DNA of 64,000 nt. Source: Chaetorhynchus papuensis (lineage: Eukaryota > Chordata > Aves > Passeriformes > Rhipiduridae). Every line of letters begins with the position of its first letter. Positions within the stretch are counted from its first letter, which is position 1. Under the pieces are notes generated by a model. It was not told where the DNA came from, ran no database searches, and saw only the letters and a program-made list of their open reading frames with translations. Made by a program: the position numbers and the translations under genes. The stretch covers positions 36,740 to 100,739 of the forward strand of contig VWYX01000688.1 in assembly GCA_013396525.1 (NCBI GenBank). Direction: 5' to 3'. Shown here in pieces: positions 21,921 through 33,900 of the stretch.

Positions 21921-24900
21921 CTGCGAGGAGGAGAGAAGTCAGTATCAGGCAGGAGGCAAGGGGGCAGCTATTTCAGGAGCAGCAGCACCGGCATGAAAAG
22001 GCAGGAGGCAGCAAGAGATTAACCCTTTGCAGGACATGCCTGCACCACAGAGAGTGACACGGTGTAAAGAGCCTGGAGCCCACCTGGGCTGGTGCTGGGA
22101 CAAGAAATGTCACGGCCACCATCAGCAGGCTCTGAGTCCTGCAGCAGGAGGACAGAACAGCTCGGTCTGCATAAGCTGGAGACTCACTGGGCAGCACCCA
22201 GTGACTAGTACAGGACAGGCAGCACTGCTGCTGCTTTCAGACATGCCCTGAGCTTGTCCAGACTGCTGGGAAATCAGAGTACTTGGGATAGCCTTGAGGA
22301 TTCGCACAGGATTTGGCAAACAGGCAGGAGCCGAGGAATGTGCAGGAAGACCCTGGGCATCATACCCAAAGTATTTTTGGACTATTTTATTTCAGAGCTG
22401 TCCAGTTAATAGAAAAAGTGGTTAAACTCGCTCAAACGAAATGCTAATTGTTTTCCTGTGTTTCCCAGATGAGTCATGGCAAACACTGCAGCAAGTCAGG
22501 TTTTGGCAGAAATAGACAAGGGATACAAAGACGAACGATTGATTTCTCCCAAACCCAGCACCAGGTGGTGGAGGCAAGTTCACAAAAGATGGAAAAGGAG
22601 GGATACACTGAGGCATGGAGAAAGAGAAAGGCACTTGAGAGCCCAGGCAGAGGAGCCTCTGTCCCTGTGTCCTGCCTTTGGAGGAGACACACAGAGGAGA
22701 TTTTGGATTAACAAAGCCCAGCTCATGTGGCAGAGGAGACTCTGGGGCCAAAACCCAAGTGCAAGCAAGGGGAGCAAGCTGATAGTCTCCTTATGATTAC
22801 CAGGTGAGAGAGGTGATGCACTTACTTTATGGAGTTGAGTGCAAGTTGTTTCAGGGTCCTCAGGTCAGCATTCATCCCTCCGATGGCCATGAACACCTCG
22901 TAGAAGTCATAGGAGACCCCCTTTGCCCCAAAGACAGAGGGATCATCGGGGCTGATGACAATGGGGTGCCCCTCAGCCATGAGGTCAGCTGCGGGGTGAC
23001 TCCTCAAGTCAGCTACCAGCAGCAGGACCTGGGTGGGGAAGAGTGGGAGACAACACCAAGCCAGGTTATTGCTGCAGCTGTGTCACACTGCCCACCTGCC
23101 AGGGCTGCCTGTGTCAGCGTGGCCAGGGAGGGACAGCCTCCAGAGGGGTGTTCAGGGTGTTCTCTGCTCTGAACTGCTGCAGGAGGAACCGGCTTGTCTC
23201 CACTGCCTATGCAGAGAGGTTAATTTCTTGAATAAATCACCTTAATCAAGGCCAGTGGGGTGAATAACTTGTGCTTATTTAGAGCAATTTGACTGTGAGC
23301 AGTTCAGGAACAGTCTTTTGGTTACACATTTGCTGTGGTGCTTAGCTTGAGGCGTCTGGAGCTGGTATCAGGGTTCTCTCCCCCAAGGCTCACACCAGTA
23401 AATCTCCACCCAAAGCATCCTTTCTGCTGCCCCCAGGGGACAATGGCACCATCCTAATGGGCTGCAGAAGAGCTCCCACTGGTTACGAATTCTGCAAAAC
23501 CAAGGACTTCCAGTTACAATCCCAGCTTCTCAGCCTCTGGCCCTCCTGGCTTTGAAGTATCTTCAGTTATGTCTCTTAAGACACCTCTGTGGCTCTGGGC
23601 CTCATCCCCACTAGGGAGGACTGCCTTCCCAAGCTCCTCTGGATAGGAATTTAATTGGTTTTTTGCTGACTGGCATTACAAGGCTTATGTATGTACTCAC
23701 AGTGTGTGTCTACGCAGCAAACTGCAGTGTAAGGCGGTGCAAAGGAAACTAAGCCAGCCTGTGTGCATCCAAACTTTTAGGTGCCCCCCAGCTGTCCCCC
23801 ACAGCTGTGGCAAAGCCCCTTCCAGTGACCCAGCCACAAGACCTGAGCCTTTAACAACATACCTGGTTGGAGATGGGACAGACTTCTACAGGAACATCCC
23901 TCTTCAGAGACAAACTTTTGGCTACTGGGTGTTTAATGAGAGCAAGTCCATGGCCAATCCTGCTGGTATTCAGTAGCAATGCATCCAGCACATTGTTGTC
24001 GACAGAGGTGCCCTGCCAGTCTGAGCAGAGACGGGTAAGAGTCACTGCAGTGCTGTGAGGAAATAAGACTTCTCAAACTGCCAGATGATTTTGTTAACAG
24101 ATGTCCCACTTGTGAGGTGAGAGGGTTGCTCATGCTCAGTTTCCACTTGCATGTTCAGTGAAACAGGGATCTAAATCTGCCCAGGATATGGCCCAGCACG
24201 GACATACCCACTCATCTCACCTGGCTTTGGATGTTTACAGCATTGCTCTTACAGCTGAGCTAATGATGCTGGGCTCCATTCATTGTTGATGGAAAGAAGT
24301 GATAATTATTGGGGATCATTATTGGCCTGTGCAGTGCATGTATTGTGAGATGAGATGTATTGTGGCTTACAAGTGCTTGCTGCTCCCCTTGGCTGTGAAG
24401 GGAGCCTGGGGTAACCAACCACACTTTTTCTGTAGATGCCAACATGCAACACACAAGGCACAAGTTGGACACATGGTGAGGATAAATCCCACCCACACAG
24501 ACTGAATAATGTATTGCCAATAATAACCCATTGCCCCAGGAAGATAGGGTGTCTCAGTTACTCCATTGAGCCTGTTCAGCTAAGCCTCGAGCCTGGCTCA
24601 AACGTTATTTCACCTCAAAATGTGAAATAATGGCTGGGGGAACTCTGCTGCTGTTGTGGGTGGGAAGTGAGTGCAGTTCCAAGGAGGAAATGTCTCCCAG
24701 CAGTAACTCCTACACGTGACTCCTTGTCACACCAGCTCCAAGACGCTGAGCAGTGTGACACCTACAGTCAAGAGCAGGGAGTAGGTAAGGGAGGGGTCCT
24801 GTGGGAATGCCACAGCTCCAAACTGATACGGGGAGAAGCGCTGGGGAAAACTGGTTGTGCACACATGGATACACACACATCCTCTGATACAGCCTGGCTT

Positions 24901-27900
24901 GCTTCTTCTGCTCTTTGCAAGACTTCAGTCTTGCCTCTGCAAGCAGGAACAAGCCTCGAGTCCTCGTGCTTACCAGTCTCCCCAGCATGGAAGAAGTACG
25001 GCAAGTTGACCCCCATGGAATAGGGGATGGTCAGGGCATCCTTCAGGTCCCATAAAGAATGACCTTCATCCTCATTTCCAACCTGGGGGAAGGAAGGCAC
25101 AAAGGTGTTTTTGAGCATGCTGGGGAGGATGGTGGGACTTACACCTCTATATAAATGAGGTGCCAGCTGTGCTGAAATTACAATGCTGTGGGGCAGGGAG
25201 CTGATTCTTCCAGGGGATTTTGTCAAGTACACCGAACAAAATCCTGAGCTGGAGGATTTGCAATTCATTAACGCCGATTTCAGTCCGGCAGCGCAGGTTC
25301 TGGCTGTGGTATACGACATATGCCATGGTATATTTGTGGTTGTATCACCAGGGGTTCATGGGAAGCCCCAGAAGAAATACAGTTACCAGGTCGAAGCCTG
25401 CCAGGGTGTCTGGGAAGCGGGCTCTGAGTGCCATGGCAGTGATGATGGCTTCTTTAATCTGGGAAACATTCAGCATCCTAGAGAGCAAGAGAGAGAAAGT
25501 GCTGCAGAAGCTGACTCCCGTGGGCCTGCCTTCTCTGGTTGGAGTTGTGAAATGGGGCCCCCGGGGGCATTTCCAAAATGCAAGTTGCTCCTGAATCTGA
25601 CAACCAGCTTCAGGTCTCTAGAGGAACGGCAGTAGAAAATTGATGTTATGAAAGGAAACCCATGAATGACCAGGAAATGCCTGGCTAGACCCTGCTGTCA
25701 CTTGAGTTGAGGCATGCTTGTCTTAACTCACTGGCTTTCCCACTTACCAAGCAGGGAAGGGAACACAACAGTGTGGAGAGAAAATGTTTAATTGCTTTTC
25801 TTTCCTCCTGACTGTTTTGCTGGGAGGTGAGACAGTAACTGCATTGAAGGGGAGTTTTACATTTGGGTTTCTCCCAGCCCTATCAGACTTAAACTTCTCG
25901 GTGCATTTTTGCAGGCTTTGTCTGTACCCCGAGCTGGCCAGAGAGGCAAGCCAGCTCTGAGCTGGAAAGGGCACTGTGCCAAACCAGAGGCTGCTGAGAG
26001 GTCTGCTCTCCTTGCTGAGCATCACCTCGCATGACTTCGTGGCATCTGGCTGACTTGGAGAGCAGCCTGGGCAGCAGCACGAACATGCCGTGCACCGGGG
26101 AGCAGCGCGAGCAGTGTCCCACAGGGAACTCTGCCACACCGAGTGCCCGTACTTGGGCACTGCTGCGGTTTCTGCACGGAGCAGGAGTGCGTCCAGCCTC
26201 AGGAAAGGAGCAGGCACAGCTTGGACACGCACACAGGCAGCCCTGCCCAGGCTCATTCCCGCTGCCAGGGCTCACGGACGCTCCTCTGGCGCTCACCCCG
26301 CTCGCTTCGCACATACGCGGACTTATATAGATGAGTTCTCGCCCTCAGCCTGCTGCACATGCCAGGGAATGCTTCAGGAGTCAGCACCCCGGGCCTAACG
26401 ATGCACGTGGACGCTGCCAGCCAACTGTGGCACTGCAGCCCAGCCCTCAGCACTGCTTCTCCCGGCCCGGTCCTCCCTCTGCCCGCCTCTCACGCGGCAG
26501 GGCCGCTCTTAGCCCTGCTCAGCCCCTACCTGTGCGCTGCAAATATAACCTTGGCTCCAACAAAGTCTGGGTGCTCCTTCACGAACTGCCTGGTCACTTC
26601 CCGGTAGGCTGCCACAGACCAGGATTTGTTGTGCCGGGTGCCGTCCAGTTCGTAGACCTGCAGCGGGAGCAGCGCGTGGCGAGCGGTGGTTAGAGGAGGG
26701 ATTTCACGGGAAGGTGGGAGAAAAGAACTGACAAAAACCTTGGGAGAAGCAAAGTGCTGTGGTCCTGAGAGCAGGGCAGGAAAACAACAGCAGTAAAATC
26801 CGTGCAGGACATTTTCTTCCTCAAGCCTTTACCAGCTGGCAAGAACCAAGGGGTGGTTTTCCTCCCTCCCATGAGATAGGAGTTTCTCTGTGTTCAGACG
26901 TGGCGAGCAAGGGCCCTTGAGTACCCAGAGGAGACCGTGACCTCTTCCTCCTGTCTGTATCAAATGCTGGAGTGTTTTGTCCAGCTGTCTGGCGGCTCAC
27001 ACACGCTCTGTGCCTTGCAGTGGCAGTCTGTCAGCCCAGACAGCCCCAAGGCACGCGATGGCTGAGCTCCGTGAGCTACCAGCTGAGCTGGGCCTCTGCT
27101 CCCCTCTGCCAGAGGTTTGCTTCATGACCTTGAGTCAGTCATTAAGTCTTGCCATGCTTTCCCAGGTCTCTGGCTGCAAACTGGGAAAAAAGAATCCTTT
27201 TGGCATGCTCTCTCTCTCTCTCATCAACTTGCTCTGGAGGTTCCTCACTACCAGGGCTGCTCTCAGGGCTTTTGCCCTGATTCCAGCAGGGGTGGAGACC
27301 CTGAATGCCCCCACTGATGCTAACCCACAAAGGCCCTGCCTGGAGTCGCTCACAGACGGTGGCTGAAATCACTCCATCGGTTCTCCTCTCACCCTTCTCT
27401 CCATTCCTTTCTCTGTCACTTTTCTCCTCCAGCCTTCAGCTGCTCCCCTTCACCCCCTAACCCCCTCTCTGGTGCTGTCCCTTGCAAGGATGTCCCCGGC
27501 AAAGCCCCACACCCCGTCACAATGTGGTGTCCCCCTTGCAGGCACCAGCAGCCGTGGGGCAGCTGCAGATGCTCAGAGGGAATTTTCCCCAGCTGCAGCC
27601 CATGGGAATGTGAGACTTTACACAGCTGAATCTGCAAACACAGCTGGGCTTAGGGGGCTTTTCCACAATGTTTGCTGTTTCGCACTAAATCCCAGTTTTC
27701 ATTTACTTTACCTCAGGGGCCGCTTCTGGCAGGCTTTGCCGCAAGGAGAGCTTTTGCAGTGTCAGCGCTGCTCTCCGAGCCTCGTGGAGGATCTCCAGCC
27801 CCACGAGCACCTTGCTGTCCCCGTCACACCCTGCTCACCTTGACTTTCACCACTAAGCCTTTCCCTGACCTCTCACCCCGGCTTCAGCCCAGCTGTCCCT

Positions 27901-30900
27901 TCACTGCCCTCCATCCCAGGGTGGGGCAGCTCCTGGCGTTCCCTGACGTGGTGCCCGGGCTGCCCAAGCCTGCCTGGAGCTCACAGCACATCAGCTGCTG
28001 GCTGTGAGTGAGCCCCAGGGCTCTGCAGGCTCCCACGGCTGCCGCCAGCACCAGGAGCTGGATGGGAAGCGATTCTTCCCTGCCAAGCCTCTCTTCAAAA
28101 GGACTCACAATCGTGTCTAAGGGCTGATGGTAAAGGCAGGGTATTTTCCAGTCGGGCCCACGCACTTGTAGCATGGCAGATACTCTTGGCCTGGAAACCT
28201 GTGTGGCCTGAGGGGATGCCAGTGTTCACACTGCCTCGCAGCACAGGCATTTTGACACTGCTGTTGTTTTCTCTCTCCAGGTACCCCAAAGACAGGTGGC
28301 GGCTGAGTTCAGAGCAGCAGGCTCATGGCAGCCCCCAGCAAAGTAAGGTACACGTAAATTTTGTGGCCTTCTCCACATTCCTTTTTTTTTTTCTCCTCTT
28401 TGCAACACATCCTTCTCCCCTCAGGCATGACAGAGCGGTGGCTTGCAGCCCTGACACTGAGCCCTATCTTGCTATGGGGCCAGCCCAAGCTGCAGCAGGG
28501 CAGGGTCAGCAGCCCCGCTCCCCAGCTGCTGGGACAAAGCCAGGTCAGCCTCCAAATCTGTGACAGCACCTGCCTGTCTGCTGGCAGGGTGGCTGTGGAG
28601 GCCTGCCCAGCAGCAGCAGTGGGTGCTGTGGGGCACAGACATTCCTCTGCAGCTGTCTGGAGCCCACCAGCCATTGCATGCATGGACTGTGAGCTAAGGG
28701 AGCTGCTGGCAGGCACGCTCAGGAGCTGGGATGCCAGCAGGACATCAGCATAGCTGCTGCTGCATCTGCTGGATGCCGTGGGGCCAGCAGCAAGCTGCCA
28801 CCTGCAACCCCAGGCACAAACCACCACCACCACCTGGTCCTTCAGGTGCTGCCGGAGGGACCTCGCACAGCAGCTCCAGTCCCTTTGTAATGGGCTGCTG
28901 AGAGCATGGAGGTGGGTGGGGTGGTGAGGACCAGCAGACCCAGTGTGTTTGTTTTGGCAAGGCACCTGCCCCTCTGACAGAACTCCCAGCCCCGTGGAGC
29001 CCTGCGTGGAGCTGGGCTGGAGAATTGTATGGGAAAGGTGTGTCTGCAGCAGCAAAACTGTCACTGGGAAAGTGGGAACACTTGCAGGGGTGTGGTGCCT
29101 GGGGAGGCGTCAGGGCAGAGTGGGTTTGTAGGACAATCTGATCAGCTCTGGGTGACACTCAGGGAGAAAGGCCTGGACCATGGCCAGCAGATTTTGGTGT
29201 TGGTGGCAATGAAAGGAGCAGTTCGTGCTTCAGACACACAGCCAAAATTTTAAGTTGTCTGCAGATCGCGGGAGGTTGTGTTTTGCCAATTGATTGACTC
29301 GCCCATTCAGAGTAATCATTCTGAAATAAGCTGAGGGTTTAAAATAACATAACTATTCCAGAATAAGTCTCTATTCAAGACATTTTCTGTTCAGGAAATT
29401 TGTTCAGAATACCTGCCACAGAACAGGTGATTCTGGTGCAGACAAAACTGAGCTGCATCTTCCCAATGAGCAAGATTTTGACACCCCTCCCAGTCTGGGT
29501 GTACAATGTAGTTTTGTGCTGATGTCACAGCCATTAAGAACAAAGAATCTCTCACTTTCAAGCCCTTGCCTATGCAAACCTCCAAGAAAGACTTTTGAAT
29601 ATGATCAAGGTTTTCCAGCATCCTTAGAAGGGCAGGTATGCAAACATCCAGAAACTAAATTCAAGATAGGGCTTGAGGAAGGTTATGGAGAAAAAGGGAT
29701 TTAAAAGACGATGAGAGAAGCCAAACCCCACGTACCGCGGGCAGGATAGCTCTTATCTCGACATACTGTATGTTATCTTCATAGAGCTCCAGCAGCCCCT
29801 GGTAGAAATAGGCCTTGAACACAGGTGCATAGCAGATAAGTCCAGAGGCAATGAGAAAGATTTCTTCAAACCTTTTCCAAATGAAAGCCTGAGAGGGGTA
29901 GGCCAGCTCTGGGGCATCTGTCACCAGGGTCAGGTTTCTCAGCAAGCTGTAGAAAAGGGAGAAGAGAAGGAATGAGGAGAACAAACAGAGGCTGTTGGCA
30001 CTGCAGTACAACAGGCATAGCAGCGACTGGTGCAGCTAGGAAGCATTCAGGTCATTTTTCTGCCACCTGTGTTTACTCCTCTAATGGCTGGCACAGAATT
30101 CCTATGATACACGCTGAGCTGCAAGCAGGGTAGGAGTAGGTGTTCAGAACCTGCCCCTCCCTTTTTCAAGGGCAAAATCTTGAAGAGGAATAGAGTTCCA
30201 AAAGCAAGTGTGGTGCTTTTGTATCAATCACACTCTGCTGCCCAGGGTATCCCTAATCTGAAAGCAGGCATGCACATTAGTCCTGCAGTCAATATATTCT
30301 CCCAAGAATCTTCAATGCACACGAAATGTTACAACACCTGACCCTCTGTTCAGCACCTAAAGGGCAGACTGAGTTTACAGGAGATGCCATGGACTGGGCC
30401 ACCACCCACCTGCTTCCTGAGCCCGTAAATTGTCCTGGTGAGTTGTCTGTATTGTCAAAATATGCCATCTAAAAGATGCAGGGGGAGAACAATTCCGAAT
30501 CAGAAATCATTTTTTCCCACCAGTGAGAACAAACCTGGTGCCCTGCCTGCCTTGCTGATAGCTACTTCAGGGAAACAACTGATAGGAATCTCAGTCCTGG
30601 CTTTTCCTTAGCGTGCTGGAAATGTATTCATTTCCTCCATACACTCAGCTGGCATATAAGCCTCTTTCAGAAATCCAGAGAGACAGTGGGTAGCTTTATC
30701 AAGCAGAGTTTTAGGGAGCCAGTGAATTGCAAGATTATCTAATTGTGGGTGACAGCTTGCATTTAGGACAGGGTGAGCAGCTGTGCCACACCACCACCCT
30801 CTGGCACACTCACAGCCTTCATGCTACCTGAAGCCTTACCTCTGGCAACAGCCCCCCTTCTTCCACCTGAAGAGTAGTTCATAATAAATTTCTCCTACCA

Positions 30901-33900
30901 GTGGGCAAAGTCTAAATGGCAGTGCAGGGGTGATTCACTTCATTCCTGGGTGGACAAATGGAAGCCATCACAGCAAGATACAGATGTGTTTCCTTGCTGG
31001 CCCAGTGCTTATCTCGTGTCAGGGGCTAAGCAGGTTCAGCTAGAAATACCCTCAGTCATGCTTCAGCTTTCATCTGAGAATATTGTTTCCCCTCAATAAC
31101 AGCTGCTGATCTTTAATAATGTTTCCTGTTGGATGTCTTGGCCCCCATCCTGGTGCAGTGCTCTGCTCTGTTATATGGGAGGTGTGGCTTTGATTCGTGA
31201 CCTTATTATCTCCATCCAGGACACTTGTGTGGATGGAATTAAACCCCCACAGCCCCCCTACAGATGTAAAATGTGATCTGGCCCAAATTCATAAACTAAG
31301 GCATCCTGGGCAGATATGCCTTTTGAATCCCTCCATCCTGCCCATAAACCAGAGCCCATTTCCCCAGGATTTGCCTGCTGTTTCACTCCAAGGATTCTCT
31401 TCCAGGGGCTGCAGTTTCATTTCTCCCTCACTCTGTTAATTTCTTTGCCAGGAACAAACCTGTACGTAAAGAGAGGCTACTGCGGTTAAGGATGAGATTT
31501 CAAATGCTCAACAGTCGGGAAAATTCAGAGTCAAGGTTTCCACAGCAACTTGGGCTCTGCCTTCCCGTGCCTTACAATGGGGGCTTTGGTGCCATTATCA
31601 CAGGACACTGGGCAACCCCAACCACTGCTCAGTAATCCATGCAACCAGAGAGGATCGAGCCGGACCACGGAAGCAGCAGTGGGAGACACGGCGGCATCAC
31701 CCCAGAAACCAGGAATGCAGGAGCCAGGAGCATCCTGAAGGCGCCGATCCAGCTGCCCGAGCCGCGGAGGGGGAGGCAGCCGCCGGCAGAAAGGGCGTGC
31801 TGCTGCTCACCGGGGAGGTTTCGTGTGGGAAGAGCTGGGGAAAAGAGATTTTTCCCCTTTCCCTCCTGGCCGAAGGGCAGCTCCCCTCCAGCTCCGCACG
31901 CCGGCGGAGAGCACCTGCCCGCAGCCGGGAGCCGAGCGGGGCTGTTCCCAGCGGCGCTGAGAGCGCGGAGGGAAAACCCTCCCCGTGGATCAAAAGGCCG
32001 TGCAAGCCCGTTCTCGCCACTCCAGGCAGCTCCGCTTCAGATAAGGATGGGGGGTTAGTCGGGCTCCCACCACCTTCTCCCCGTGTCCTGTGAGAACTCG
32101 GCTCCTCCAGCGCTGAGCGCACGCAGGGCTCCGCTCCCTGCCTTTAAATCGGGCTGTACAAACTCGTGGTTGTTTACTTAGCCCGTGCTCCTGGGCTAGA
32201 AACAGCAATAAATCCCCACACCGCCCTGCTCCTAAAAGCACATAAATCAAATTGTGCTTCTCTTTATAATCCCCTTCCCTTTGAGACTGATTATTGATCC
32301 TTACAACTGTTGAAGATTTATTGCATAATAGTGATCCATCCTTGATAACCAGATAATCTCCTAAGGATTCGGGGGCTTTTGCCATCAGTAGCTCATGCAG
32401 ATGAAGCAAAGCTTCATAAACACTTTTTTTTTTTTTTTTTTTTTNNNNNNNNNNNNNNNNNNNNNNNNNNNNNNNNNNNNNNNNNNNNNNNNNNNNNNNN
32501 NNNNNNNNNNNNNNNNNNNNNNNNNNNNNNNNNNNNNNNNNNNNNNNNNNNNNNNNNNNNNNNNNNNNNNNNNNNNNNNNNNNNNNNNNNNNNNNNNNNN
32601 NNNNNNNNNNNNNNNNNNNNNNNNNNNNNNNNNNNNNNNNNNNNNNNNNNNNNNNNNNNNNNNNNNNNNNNNNNNNNNNNNNNNNNNNNNNNNNNNNNNN
32701 NNNNNNNNNNNNNNNNNNNNNNNNNNNNNNNNNNNNNNNNNNNNNNNNNNNNNNNNNNNNNNNNNNNNNNNNNNNNNNNNNNNNNNNNNNNNNNNNNNNN
32801 NNNNNNNNNNNNNNNNNNNNNNNNNNNNNNNNNNNNNNNNNNNNNNNNNNNNNNNNNNNNNNNNNNNNNNNNNNNNNNNNNNNNNNNNNNNNNNNNNNNN
32901 NNNNNNNNNNNNNNNNNNNNNNNNNNNNNNNNNNNNNNNNNNNNNNNNNNNNNNNNNNNNNNNNNNNNNNNNNNNNNNNNNNNNNNNNNNNNNNNNNNNN
33001 NNNNNNNNNNNNNNNNNNNNNNNNNNNNNNNNNNNNNNNNNNNNNNNNNNNNNNNNNNNNNNNNNNNNNNNNNNNNNNNNNNNNNNNNNNNNNNNNNNNN
33101 NNNNNNNNNNNNNNNNNNNNNNNNNNNNNNNNNNNNNNNNNNNNNNNNNNNNNNNNNNNNNNNNNNNNNNNNNNNNNNNNNNNNNNNNNNNNNNNNNNNN
33201 NNNNNNNNNNNNNNNNNNNNNNNNNNNNNNNNNNNNNNNNNNNNNNNNNNNNNNNNNNNNNNNNNNNNNNNNNNNNNNNNNNNNTGACATTCTCCTGTAT
33301 CGTAATTGATTGTGAAGGAAATAAGTGAGGATTGTTTTTCCTTTCAAGTAGGAAGGCAAAATTCCCTTCCTTTCGCTGTCCCTTGGCCCACGGTCTCCTG
33401 GCTCTCCTAACAGCATCCTTTTGGAAGCTTAGCAGTGACACAATACCCCGGGGGCCTTGGCCCATGAGATGTGTGTTTCGAATAGGAATGATCGACCTTC
33501 TCTTGAGGCAAACAAATAAACAAATCCCTTCCAAAGCACACACACACACATATGTATATGTACCTAAAAATGCAAACAGCACAAATTATGCAGATTCCCT
33601 TTTCTTCCACCCCTTCCTGGTCAGAAATGCCGTAAGGTGAAAAAGAGGTGCAGTTTCCCAGAAACATTTCCATTGTTCCTTCACATTTGCTGATCCACCC
33701 TGTCTTGCATGAGAGAGCCCTTCCCCGCTGCCATATTCCCTTGACACTTCCTTGAAACCACCCAACTATCCATCCGTTCTTTCCTCTGACATCTGCTTTC
33801 TCTCAGCTTGTCAGTGCTCAAGGGCAAAGAGGAGTGCAGGGTAGAGGTAGCCTGGGATGCACATGTTCAAGAGACTGGGAGAGTTTCCAGAAACTGAGAA

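Noticed and set aside
24667..25023. Plus-strand frames opposite ADA2 exons
   Set aside because: They mirror the coding strand of ADA2; the minus-strand frame has the conserved motifs and splice sites.
32445..33284. Frames of 300-530 codons spanning 32.0-33.6 kb
   Set aside because: Also an artefact of reading through the 840-bp N gap inside an ADA2 intron.
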